A stretch of 64,000 nucleotides of DNA, from NCBI GenBank assembly GCA_026873275.1, contig JANTUC010000003.1, positions 1,798,001-1,862,000 of the forward strand, given 5' to 3'. This stretch comes from Pseudopithomyces maydicus (lineage: Eukaryota > Ascomycota > Dothideomycetes > Pleosporales > Didymosphaeriaceae). Made by a program: the position numbers and the translations under genes. The notes under the pieces are model-generated. The model was not told where the DNA came from, made no database searches, and saw only the letters and a list, made by a program, of their open reading frames with translations. Below are positions 10,576 to 20,747 of the stretch, piece by piece (the first letter of the stretch is position 1; each line of letters begins with the position of its first letter).

Positions 10576-11127
10576 CAATCACGGCGCTGAAAAATGAAAA
10601 GCGGAGATACGAAGGTACTCTCGGTAATTAGGAAGTCGAGACAACGAGGCTACAGGGTGAGAAACAGCAGTTGCAAGCCCTTCTAGACCTGGATATCACA
10701 GAAATTAGTACAGGGGAGGAGGTATGCTCGAAGGCTTTCTTAGCAGACCGACCAGTAAGTCTCCAACCCATGAGAGTGAGACATCCTCGTAGAAAGTTGA
10801 CCAAGAATTAGCTGCAGCAGACAATGAATGTGTCTTCATAGTTGAAGGAACGGTTTTTAAATTCTTCTACCAGAAAAGTTCGTAAACCAAATGATTGATA
10901 ACGTGGATAACTAGCTGATATGAACAGTACGCGCCGGCGGAAGTTTTGATCTTCCTTTAATGTCTGGTTCATCTATTAGCGAATACGCTGCCGCCTGTGC
11001 TAAAGAGCCTAGATGTATATCATTTAGTACCGTCAAGCAAGATTTATGCTCGTTTAATAGTAACATAGGCGGTAAGCAAGTCCCAGACCTAGCAATTAAC
11101 TATGATAGCTATCACCGTTTCAATTAG
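10576..11127 (+). pseudogene. Third PAN/Apple-like copy, 5' truncated and broken
   Basis: This matches the coiled coil and C-terminal module of the two intact paralogues. The coiled coil (TTRLQGEKQQLQ) is interrupted by an in-frame TAG at 10629-10631. Exon 2 (10812-10877) is again exactly 66 bp with intact ends. Exon 3 (10928-11127) is fully open and carries CAKEPRCISF and LCSFNSN before its stop. The signal peptide and first PAN module are missing, and exon 1 ends in the wrong phase. The last two exons have kept frame better than the rest, so the break may be recent. Confidence 0.7.
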
Positions 11128-11534
11128 GTCGGCTTGAATATAAATGTAGGATACACGGGCAAGGTGGGAAAATCTCACGGGGCAAAGATTTTATTTCCAT
11201 ATCAAAGTATAGATGGAGAGCAAAGAATTCGAATGCACTTTAGCTTTATATTTAGGGCTATGATTATGAAGCTATGCGCGTGGAAGGGTGGCGGGCTCTA
11301 AGTGAACTCCTCTTACTTAGTGTTGGCGGGCCAGGATTAGGTCCTCTCAAGAACCTTTTCTTTTTGAGGGATAGATTTTTTACATATTTCGGAAGCGCGC
11401 GTTCTGCCCTCTAACTTTTTCATTGCAATATATGTCGATGCAGCATAGCGTTGTGGCGTAATCTAAGTGCAAATATTAATTATATCTATCGCTCGGTGAA
11501 GCGCTTCCAACACTCCCCCAACCCTTAATTTTGT
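11128..11534. other. No gene seen
   Basis: AT-rich spacer between the third PAN copy and a dispersed repeat. Confidence 0.5.
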
Positions 11535-11790
11535 TGCGTTATACCATTCGTATGACACGTTCTCGTAACATAGGGTTCGGAGATAGGATAGTGGCCATTT
11601 GCTTCCGGTGGCGCGGGCAAGTACAGGTACATAGCACCGCGTATCAACGCAGCAAACTTGCCACCACCAGCAGGGAAGGCGGCCGAGCCGCACCGTCCCT
11701 GACCCTTGCAAGGGAGGCAATGGTATGTAGGTATGATTGAAGAAAAAAGTGTTGTATGCGGCTCTAGATAGTATAGGAGCTCACCAAGCA
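11535..11790 (+). repeat. ~250-bp dispersed repeat with GC-rich motif (copy D)
   Basis: Best-preserved copy of the motif in this region: TTGCCACCACCAGCAGGGAA, then GGCCGAGCCGCACCG. It matches 2740-2995 in inverse orientation over about 250 bp. See that entry. Confidence 0.6.
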
Positions 11791-11832
11791 TGGTTGCTAC
11801 CTACTACTCTGCGACTCGTACTCATCCATCGC

Positions 11833-11945
11833 GAACATGAACAATCCGAAACTTACAGCCGCCAGAGGTCGGACTGAAGCACTTCTCTACGGCACCAGAA
11901 ATTGCAGTGCTCATGCAAGGGGCCGCTCGTTGTTTGACCGTACGA
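11833..11945 (+). repeat. ~112-bp repeat shared with the TPR rearrangement junction
   Basis: Begins AACAATCCGAAACTTACAGC and ends GTTGTTTGACC. It matches 20637-20747 at about 90%. At 20.6 kb the same segment sits exactly at the junction of two opposed TPR arrays. Here it is followed by unrelated sequence. Confidence 0.65.
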
Positions 11946-12975
11946 CAGCTGTATCACCAGGCTCTCCACCCTCATGTGCGCTTGCAACGGCAGCGTCTCG
12001 CTAGTAACGCTCGGTGGAATTCACTCTCCGAAGCGCAGGCTTCGATTTCCAGGACCGCCGCACCCTACCTCATTCACACTCTTCCCGTCGCACTGTATGT
12101 CCCTCTCAAGAGTCAAGGCAAGAGCTCGCTGTTGCTTGGTCTAGGAATCGGCGCTGGTGGACTCGAGAAGCATGAGGACGTGGCAGGCGCGATCGGGTCG
12201 TCTTATCGGCTGGGAGAGGGAGCGATAACGGGCGCCGGAGGGCGAGGGCGTAGCAGTGCTATATCGTGAACACTGCTGTGCGTTGAACCGCGTTTAGAAT
12301 CGTAACTATAAGTTGGCTAACGTTAGTTTCGAAGCCGGAAGTGCGTAGCTGGCTAAACCAGCACCACCCACCCCTGTCTTCACCACCGCTCCCAATCCTA
12401 CGCCGGAACCGCCGTTAATCCGAACGCTTGTGCAGCTCGCACAGCCACACACCAAGCGGCGTCGCGCAACTGCGCAGCCACAGAGTCAGCAGTTACCGCA
12501 GATACATTACACGGTAAGGATACGACTAAATCTGCAGGCTGTCACGTAAATTACTAACTAAGTTCGGCTGCCGCTTCTCTTGGAAGTACTGATTGGCAGG
12601 TCAGCACGAATCGAATTGAACGCCCCTCGCAGCCTTGCGGCTGATACTGATTTCTCAGCGGTTCTGTTGGGCTAGCAGGTCTGTATGAAAGCACTTTATG
12701 AAGTGCGACATCATTATAAGTGTGGTGGTGGCCTATCTTAGATGGGATCTGCTTTCACTATAAGAACAAACACGTTGTGGATCGGGCGGGCAGACGTGTA
12801 TGCGAACGTATTTTTTGTATTCATATCGCTCTAGCGGTTCAGAAGTCATCTTCTCACGTTACGCAAGAACGGCCTAGAAATAATGAAAGCGTGCGCGGGT
12901 TTGCTGTTGCTGCAAAGCCAAAGAACCGCTGGTTTGTCCCGTTACGGTGGTTGTTTCGCTACGCGTGGATGCACA
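11946..12975. other. No supported gene
   Basis: An open stretch near 12360-12548 encodes a Pro-rich, basic peptide (TKRRRATAQPQSQ), but it has no start, introns or recognisable family. The rest shows nothing I can name. Confidence 0.4.
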
Positions 12976-13743
12976 TTAGCATAGCTGTCGTAGGGTATCG
13001 GAACGTGCCAGGATCCCCAAATGGTGGTAAAGCCGACCAACAGTGGGGTCCCTACTAGCGGCCTTGTTATACCAAGACCGAGCCGTTGCTGCCCATATTT
13101 CTCGCCTTTCCTGGTCGATTGACGTACCATAGCGACCCAAATCGCCCAAACATTCGATCCATGTGTTTTCAAACGCTGGAACAACCTCGTATAACAGACC
13201 CGTCATCCGGTACGCGTGATAGAGAAAAGTGAGCATGCAGTCCGTGCTTCCAGGCAGTTGACAGCGGAGCAGCTCCAGGAGAGAGTGTATGCCGTGCCTC
13301 CATAGCCGTTCGGACATCGAGTATCTGACTGCTAGTTTTCGAAGACCAGGCGAGGCGGATGGGTGTTGCGAAGCCAAGAAAAAGTCGTGATGTTTGTGCA
13401 ACAGTGCCACGTGAAGGTTGATAAGCACCTGCCAATGACCATTTGCGAGTCTTGGCGCAACATTCGAACTGCCGTGTAGAGTAGCCAGTGCTCGATCTTT
13501 ACGGATACATTCGGCTTCCAGCCTAACAAGAGCGCTGTATGTGATTTCTACTTCCGATCCAAGGTCTTCCGGAGAGACTGGTCGGAGATGCAGCTGCAGG
13601 GGAAGGTTTGGGTACCGCGCGTCGTAAGCGTAGACTTGGGGATACTGAATTCCAAGCTGGGAGGCTGTGGCAGCGTGCACAGGTGGACGGTTGGTCTTAT
13701 TCGGCTGCATGTTCAGCGCAGCCACCCATTCACAGGCCTTCAT
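12976..13743 (-). pseudogene. Est1-like (DNA/RNA-binding, telomerase/NMD type) protein, truncated
   Basis: From ATG 13743 the minus strand encodes 255 residues of a family I recognise from Dothideomycete genomes as Est1-type DNA/RNA-binding proteins. Marks are ATASQLGIQYPQVYAYDARY near the N-terminus, then a helical segment with LLHKHHDFFLASQHPSASP, WRHGIHSLLELLR, and AFENTWIECLGDLGRY before GRLYHHLGILAR. Family members continue for several hundred residues, but here a TAA stops the frame just after LRQLC and no continuation is visible downstream. The N-terminal part is unbroken, so this is either a recent truncation or a short derivative. Est1/SMG-type proteins act in telomere maintenance or mRNA decay; this short form would lack the C-terminal half. 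Confidence 0.6.
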
Positions 13744-14490
13744 CGGAGAGAACAAGTACACGCGCAGAATCTGGAACTGCTAGGATGTGTCTCGCGTAGA
13801 CGGACAAGAAACGCCTGCGGAGGATTGCCAGCACGAACGTGAAATAGAATCGCATCCGAATAAAACATACGTGAAGAATAGCAACTCGAGAGTACATCGA
13901 ATGCCAGACGAGCTTACGCCGTCCCTAGGTTATACGTTGCGAAGTGCGGTACCATCGGCGCGCGGCATCTACTGGATCGGGATCGAATACAGGTACGGTT
14001 GTATTCTAGATAGCTCAAGCGACTGTCTTTTTGGGGGTCGTTCATGATGGGACCACTTGGGATGAAGCCAGGGATGGAACCACTTGGGATGAGACCACTT
14101 GGAATGGAACCACCTGGGATGGGGCATGCAATATGGTGACCATGTCTCGGTATGTGCACCCTTTCTATGGAGGCCATACAGGCTGCTGTGTATTCTCTGG
14201 GCACGAAGAAGGAGAGAGCAAGTGATCGAACCAATCATGCGGTTACGGGGCGTGAAGAGCGCTTTCGTGTAACAGCCTTCAGATGAACAACGCAAGCAAC
14301 ACGGCTATGCAGTATGGCTATAGAGTCGCAGTGTAATTGAACGCCTGGGCTACTTTATTTCCTGCCATGCACTAAATTCGCTCGCGTCCCAGAGAAAGAT
14401 CAAGTTACTAGACCTACCGGTGCCCCAAGCATATCCAGGAAAAACGCTCCCGGGTGTCAGGATTTGACGTCAAGAAAGAACGCATCCCAA
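13744..14490. other. No gene seen; short tandem repeat inside
   Basis: Upstream of the Est1-like remnant and downstream of the oxidase gene. Only the tandem repeat at 14044-14125 is notable. Confidence 0.5.
14044..14125 (+). repeat. Imperfect ~15-bp tandem repeat
   Basis: About five units of the type GGAACCACTTGGGATG. No coding or structural role is evident. Confidence 0.7.
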
Positions 14491-16097
14491 TCACACCTCG
14501 CAGTCATGCGTTGGCTCGACCGACTGCGGGTAGTAAAACAGTTCCTGGGGGTCGTACTCTGCCTTGAGTCTTCCCAGCCTGTGCACGTGGCTGCCATAGT
14601 ACTGCCTCGCGGCTTCGGCGCGCGAGAGCCTTGCATCGGCGTAGTTCGCGTACGCACCCCAGTCGCAGGTGGGCATGGTGCTGGTGACGGCGTCCACCCA
14701 ACCGTCAAGGAAGTCGAACGAGGCGGCCGGGTAGGTCTCGTTGTTTTCGTAGCGATCGTAGAACTGAATGATGTAGAGCTTGTCACGGTGGGCATACGCC
14801 GTGGCATCCTCGGGTACCTGAGCAATCTGCGAGTTGGGACCTCCGTGGCTGTCGAGCTGGAAGAACCAGGAGCGATCGGTAACGCTGTTGGCCACGTCGA
14901 AATAATAATCGACGAACGCCTGGGCGGCGGTTTCGTTCAGGCCTTTGAGGGTCAAGCTCTTGACGTAGAAGTTCGCCTGCTGCGTTGCCAGTCAATATTG
15001 GGAGGAAAGGGTGGGATGGCGCTGGTCAGGCAAGCAAACTTACAGGGCTGGAGTGGGTCCAGTCGACGTCGTCGTGGTCCGAGTAAGCAATGACGGCCTG
15101 GATCCAGGTGAGGACCTGCGGTTCGGCCACGCTGTAGCCCGCTGGCAGCGTGTCTAGCAGAGGCTGAAAGGCCTCCCGCCACTGCACAGGCGTGCCGTAG
15201 TACAGGCCCTCGATGACAGGCTCGCCTTTGTTGTAGTCACCGACGCGGAAGTTGACTTCGCGGGGCTGGTCATTCTTGATGTACTGTTCGACGGCCTCGA
15301 GACCGGCAACTGCCGTGTCTTTGCTCCACCCGAGCGTGACGCCAAACTTGGTCAGGCTATCGGGTGCCTCGAAGGTGCTCAGATTCCAGGAAGCGACGAT
15401 GCCAAAACTTGACCCCGCGCCCTGGATCCCCCAGAACAGATCGGCGTTGGAGCTGCTGGAAGCCTCCTTCACACTGCCGTCGGCCAAGACGACGGTAACT
15501 GCTTGCACAAAATCCAAAGCAAGGCCGTGGGTATGAGAGCTGAACCCAAACCCACCGTGGAGGAAGTGACCCGAGACCCCGACACTGTACGACGTTAGGA
15601 ACCGTGTTTCTGAAGCAAACAGCGCTCACATACCCAGGACAAGTGCCGTGCGCGATTGCACGCCCATACTGTTCGTAAAGTACGGTTGCGACGTGGCCCA
15701 GCCTGGCGCCGGGCTGTACGGTTGCAATGTTCCTCGCTGCGTCGTACGTGACGTTGTGCATCTGCTCGAGCTCGACAACCAGGTGGCCGTTCTCTCCACC
15801 AAAACCGAACGACGCATAGCTGTGACCGCCCGACTTGGCTGAGACCTTGACCCCAAGCTCCCGGGCGCACTCGACAGAGTCCTGGATGTGCTTCACCGTG
15901 GTGGGAACGGATATAGCAGTGGGATGGTAAGGCAGACGAAGGTTGAAAGGCGCAGCATGTTCGTTCCAACCTTCGGAGCACCTCATGTCGATGGGCACAC
16001 CAGCTTCAGTGAGACATTGCTCGATGGTAGACCTTGGAACAAGTGTCCGTGCCATGGTGGCGCTGACGCCGATGACAAAGAAAGCGATTACGTGCAT
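14491..16097 (-). CDS. Glucooligosaccharide oxidase-like FAD enzyme (AA7, BBE family), secreted
   Basis: Minus-strand exons 16097-15634, 15584-15044 and 14979-14491 join in phase (497 aa), which is the usual family length. Introns are 49 and 64 bp. A signal peptide precedes the FAD-binding PCMH domain. KSGGHSYASFGFGG contains His92 and HGTCPG contains Cys153, the two residues that bind FAD covalently in the glucooligosaccharide oxidase subgroup. The C-terminal BBE part includes RDKLYIIQFYDRY and ends FYYPQSVEP, the typical closing motif. The reaction expected is oxidation of the reducing-end C1 hydroxyl of oligosaccharides, giving lactones and H2O2 outside the cell. All key positions are present, so it should be active. 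GC is higher than in neighbouring spacers. It stands alone with no clustered biosynthetic genes, consistent with a carbohydrate-active role. Confidence 0.9.
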
Positions 16098-16152
16098 GCT
16101 CGGGAGAGGCGGGTCTGCTGAAGAATTGGTAGCGATGTTACAGAGAGGTAGT

Positions 16153-16158
16153 TTTATA
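16153..16158 (-). promoter_or_regulatory. TATA box of the oxidase gene
   Basis: GGTATAAAAC on the minus strand, about 55 bp before the ATG at 16097. Close to consensus and well placed for a highly expressed secreted enzyme. Confidence 0.5.
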
Positions 16159-16169
16159 CCATAAGGTGA

Positions 16170-17311
16170 CGACCTGCGCTCGCTCTACTCCGAGTCGGTC
16201 AAGGAAGGAACGGCACTCGGCATGCGACCACTCGGGGTGCATCACCCATGCCGAAGATCGGTTAGAGTAAAAAGGAGACACCGTGCGTCAACCACCCAGC
16301 AGGTCATCTGGTACTCCCCGAGATTAGGACAGTCGATCTGCCGCAACAGAAAGCTCCATCTTGCCGTCGTACAAGACGTCGTAGAGGACCACACCACTTT
16401 CCACCTGTCCTTGTCCATCAACACCTACTCACCATGCAGCCAGTATCACAGGCTTCTGTTAGTCCCCGCACCCGGGTCCCGGAAAAGGACCGAAGCCTTC
16501 GACCACTGCGCCCTTCTCCTCTCAGCACCGCCGTCGAAGTGCCAGAGGTCGCAAGCTTTGTCGACAGTGTCGTCAGCCTAGCTGTCAGCACGTCGTACGC
16601 CAGCACGAGAACACGCATCGAAAAAGCCTGCTGATACGCTCTAGGAGAACGGGAACTTCGCTTGCCTGCGTTGCGAAAGCCTCCGCTACCCTTGCATGTA
16701 TGACGGTAGGTAGAAAGGTTAGCGATGGGACCAGCAACATGCATAGTATAGACGCAAGGCATAAATCGCAAGCCACCTCTTAGACAAGTTCCAGATACTT
16801 CAGGAACCAGCGAATAGCCGTAGATATCGTAATTCATATCTCGGAGAAGGCAACAAATAGCTGAACTGGTCATGTCGGGACACGACGGTCCTTCCTAATT
16901 ACATAGAGCCATCAAGTGGAGCAGAGCAACCAAGTTGAACACTGTTCAGTTCCATCCTCTTGGCCAATCTTTATTTCTCGTTACTATATACCTTGAGAAA
17001 ATGCTCGTGGAACATGCTCTGTTCACTGCTGTTGGATCAGTAATCTGCACGCATTCCTGCGACCTCTACGACTAAATCCTGGCCAAATAGCTACGAGGAT
17101 GACTTTTTGGACTGTTGGAAACCCCATCTATTGACCTGGCATAGCTTACGCTTGGGGACCGGATCTCGTCCCAGCGTATCCTACGCTACTGTTGTCGGGG
17201 CCCCTATTCCGGAGCACCCCCGAAAGATGTCTATTTAGACACAATTGCAGCCGGTTTACCATCGGCTCCAACCGGCCAACTTTATCTTGTCTACCTTTAT
17301 TCCCTCGAAAA
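16170..17311. other. Mostly non-coding; one possible short frame
   Basis: An ATG in good context (caccATG) at 16434 opens a 66-codon plus-strand frame ending at 16634, rich in Ser, Pro and Arg. It matches no family I know and has no detectable intron continuation. Apart from that, nothing is recognised. Confidence 0.25.
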
Positions 17312-17857
17312 ATGACTACGGTGGAATCACTCGTTTTGGCCTTCGAAAAATCGACAGGCACTATTGTGTCCAGACACCCGGAGATACTGAAGGCAGCTGT
17401 GGAAAAGTTGTTGCCAGAGCATCTAAGACTATTTCTAAACGATTCTGCCATTGGCTTACTCAGTAGAATGGGTTCAAGCGCACTTTCCCCACTCATCAAA
17501 GACATATACCGCAAAAATGCGCTCCTGGCAGCGGATATCGTCGAGGCTTTGCCACCCGACACTCGACACGATGTAGCTGCGGCGTTCTCCAATGAAATAA
17601 GCTCCATGCTACGTAAAATAATATACATCCAGCAACAGATCAATGAGCTGGAGTTTACGAGCCTTGGTGAATTCATACCAGATTTGTATGTGTACACGGG
17701 CAACTGGCATCCAAGTTTCCCTGCTAGACTGCGAAAATGCTCGCTTTGCGGGAAAGCTTACGAGGTTTGGGATGGAATCACATGTCGCGATGGAGAGAGT
17801 AGTGAAGCGTGCATGGAGAGTTACCATGAGTCTTGCAATCTGCAAATCAATCCATAG
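17312..17857 (+). CDS. Small protein with C-terminal Cys/His zinc-binding-like motif, function unknown
   Basis: ATG at 17312 (context aaaaATGact), 181 aa, no intron. The frame is open upstream too, but only from weaker starts. The first 140 residues are predicted helical and charged. The C-terminus has CSLCGKAYEVWDG, then ITCRDG, SEACMESYHESC. The spacing C-x2-C, C-x7-C, x4-H-x2-C resembles a treble-clef or PHD/C1-like zinc knuckle. The antisense strand is also open (17146-17703), but it lacks a motif. I do not recognise the family. Neighbours offer no clue: the oxidase is divergent and the next unit is a TPR array. Confidence 0.5.
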   Translation: MTTVESLVLAFEKSTGTIVSRHPEILKAAVEKLLPEHLRLFLNDSAIGLLSRMGSSALSPLIKDIYRKNALLAADIVEALPPDTRHDVAAAFSNEISSMLRKIIYIQQQINELEFTSLGEFIPDLYVYTGNWHPSFPARLRKCSLCGKAYEVWDGITCRDGESSEACMESYHESCNLQINP

Positions 17858-18617
17858 ATTGATGGTCGAAATTCCCAATTCCCCCTGAGCTAGAGCACCA
17901 AAATACAACATCTTGATCATGCAGTCGGTCATTAGTTACTCGTACCCATTTGCAAGACGAATTTTCTGCCGCGATAGGAGCCATGCGACTCTGTTACTCT
18001 TCTTAGGAGTCCTTGAGTTGTTTTGAGAGTTCGATGGAATGTTCTTATCACGTTCTATTTCCGAACCGCTTCGATGTGAATCCTGAACATCTGTCCATGA
18101 GAGAAAACATGAGGGCTTCTTACGGCTGTAAGACTCGCAAGAAATCTAATTATAACCCATCGTTGCGGCTGATAAGAGTGCCCAAGGCTGCACCTACAGA
18201 TCTCCTTGCGCAGCAGAAGAAAAACTAAGTTAACGTTAAACACCTAACGTTAATTAGTTAGACACGGCTAGAAAAAGCCCACGTCACGGGCTTTGTTGGA
18301 GAAAATCGCAGCTCGCGGTCAAGGATGAATCAGGATGCGAAGCCGAAACAGCGCGTGGGAGTATCGACGAAGCAACAGAGTAAGTAACAGTTACTTAACG
18401 TCAGCTAACTACATATCATTACATTAACGCAAGGTCAGGGCCGGTGCGGGTCGGTCATCCTCACGGTGACGATGGCAACCCAAAGTACCGCTCACGCACT
18501 CTGCACCACACGACGTTTGGTAAGCGAACTACTGCGCACACGCCACGCCACCTTGGTATTGTGTGAGCCTGCCGCTTTGTCGCAGTCATGTTCTCCTCTC
18601 ATTATATGTAAACTGCT
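17858..18617. other. No gene seen; one GC-rich repeat copy
   Basis: Contains TTAACGTTA palindromic steps near 18230-18260 and the repeat copy at 18431-18476. No supported frame. Confidence 0.5.
18431..18476 (-). repeat. Copy E of the GC-rich dispersed repeat
   Basis: Plus strand reads GCAAGGTCAGGGCCGGTGCG, the reverse of the motif, ending in GATGGCAAC. It lies about 150 bp beyond the C-terminal end of the minus-strand TPR array. Confidence 0.6.
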
Positions 18618-20636
18618 CTACTCGCTAATTTCTATAGCCTCTAGTTGCCATGCCGCAAGCGCTGCCTGCGAGGATACGGTGTGGGGGTGATGAGAACCCA
18701 GGACGTCGTCTCGTAACCTACAGCAATCCTGCATTAAAGAAAATGCCTTATGCACTTTACCAAGACCTTTGAACGTAAATGCGAGGTTATTCATGCTGAT
18801 CAGCGTGTCGGGGTGATCTGCTCCGAGCTTCGTCATGCGAGTCTCTATCACCTGCACCTCCAGCTCTTCGGCCTCCTTCCACCGGCCCTGGTGACTGTAT
18901 ATCGATGCGAGGTTGCCCATGCTGATCAGTGTGTCAGGATGCTCGTCTCCAAGCACCCTCTTTCTCGTCTCTGTCACTTGCACCTCCAGCTCTTCGGCCT
19001 CCTTCCACCGGCCCTGGTGACTGTATATCGATGCGAGGTTGCCCATGCTGATCAGTGTGTCAGGATGCTCGTCTCCAAGCACCCTCTTTCTCGTCTCTGT
19101 CACTTGCACCTCCAGCTCTTCGGCCTCCTTCCACCGGCCCTGATTACTGTACGTCAACGCGAGATTTCCTATACTGATCAGTGTGTCAGGATGCTCGTCT
19201 CCAAGCACCCTCTTTCTCGTCTCCGTCACTTGCACCTCCAGCTCTTCGGCCTCCTTCCATCGTCCCTGATGACTGTACGTCGATGCGAGGTTGGCTATGC
19301 TGATTAGTGTGTCAGGATGCTCGTCTCCAAGCACCTTCTTTCTCGTCTCCGTCACTTGCACCTCCATCCCTTCGGCCTCCTTCCATCGACCCTGATTACT
19401 GTACATCCATGCGAGATTTCCCATACTGATCAGTGTGTCAGGATGCTCGTCTCCAAGCACCCTCTTTCTCGTCTCCGTCACTTGCACCTCCAGCTCTTCG
19501 GCCTCCTTCCATCGGCCCTGATTACTGTACATGCATGCGAGATTTCCCATACTGATCAGTGTGTCAGGATGCTCGTCTCCAAGCACCTTCTTTCTCGTCT
19601 CTGTCACTTGCACAAACAGCGTTTCAGCCTCCTTCCACCGGCCCTGATTACTGTACGTTGATGCAAGATTTCCCATGCTGATCAGTGTGTCAGGATGCTC
19701 GTCTCCAAGCACCCTCTTTCTCGTCTCCGTCACTTGCACCTCCAGCTCTTCGGCCTCCTTCCATCGACCCTGATTACTGTAAATCGATGCGAGGTTGCCC
19801 ATACTGATCAGCGTGTTGGGATGCTCGTCTCCAAGCATCCTCGAGCTCCTCTCCATCATTTGCACCCCCAGCTCTTCGGCCTCCTTCCATCGGCCCTGAT
19901 TACTGTAAATCGATGCGAGGCTGGCCATACTAGTCAGCGTGTTGGGATGCTCGTCTCCAAGCACCCTTAAGCTGCTCTCCATCACTTGCACCCCCAGCTC
20001 TTCGGCCTCCTTCCATCGGCCCTGATTTCTGTACGTCGATGCGAGGTTGCCCATGCTAGTAAGTGTGTTAGGGTGTTCGTCTCCAAGCACCCTCTTTCTC
20101 GTCTCCGTCACTTGCACCTCCAGCTCTTCGGCCTCCTTCCACCGGCCCTGGTGACTGTATGTCGATGCGAGGTTGCCCATGCTGATCAGTGTGTTGGAAT
20201 GCTCGTCTCCAAGCACCTTCTTTCTCGTCTCCGTCACTTGCACCTCCAGCTCTTCGGCCTCCTTCCATCGGCCCTGATTTCTGTATATCGATGCGAGATT
20301 TCCCATGCTGATCAGTGTGTCAGGATGCTCGTCTCCAAGCACCCTCTTTCTCATCTCTGTCACTTGCACCTCCAGCTCTTCGGCCTCCTTCCACCGGCCC
20401 TGGTGACTGTATGTCGATGCGAGGTTGCCCATGCTGATCAGTGTGTTGGGATGCTCGTCTCCAAGCACCTTCTTTCTCGTCTCCGTCACTTGCACCTCCA
20501 GCTCTTCGGCCTCCTTCCACCGGCCCTGATTACTGTACGTCAACGCGAGATGTCCCATACTGATCAGTGTGTCAGGATGCTCGTCTCCAAGCACCCTCTT
20601 TCTCGTCTCCGTCACTTGCACCTCCAGCTCTTCGGA
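18618..20636 (-). pseudogene. TPR array of fungal NLR type, N-terminal part missing
   Basis: An unbroken minus-strand frame of at least 667 codons. It holds 14 nearly identical 42-residue units (consensus NLASTYSNQGRWKEAEEL, then RKRVLGDEHPDTLISMG) and two diverged closing units before the stop. This is the kinesin-light-chain-like TPR found at the C-terminus of NB-ARC/NACHT NLR proteins and some patatin-like proteins of fungi. No ATG or nucleotide-binding domain lies upstream: the array is cut mid-unit at 20636, where an opposed array begins. The high identity between units (126-bp period) fits recent expansion or gene conversion, as known for repeat domains of fungal NLRs. As it stands the frame has no normal start, so I treat it as a broken gene; expression from a fused start cannot be excluded. 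Confidence 0.75.
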
Positions 20637-20747
20637 ACAATCCGAAGCTTACAGCCGCCAGAGGTCGCACTGAAGCTCTTCTTTACGGCTCTACGGCCCT
20701 AGAGATCGCAGTGCTCATGCAAGGAGCCGCTGGTTGTTTGACCATGC
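20637..20747 (+). repeat. 112-bp dispersed segment at the TPR array junction
   Basis: Matches 11833-11945. It begins immediately after the minus-strand array is cut (CTCTTCGG|AACAATCCGAA) and its end merges into the first unit of the plus-strand array. It therefore marks the rearrangement point. Confidence 0.65.

Noticed and set aside
17146..17703. 185-codon minus-strand frame
   Set aside because: Antisense to the Cys-rich small protein, Ser-rich without motif; the plus strand has the better start context and a zinc-knuckle motif.
18750..20702. Series of plus-strand frames opposite the TPR array (RLRHLHLQLFGLLP pattern)
   Set aside because: Antisense shadows of the 126-bp units; they break repeatedly and have no independent features.
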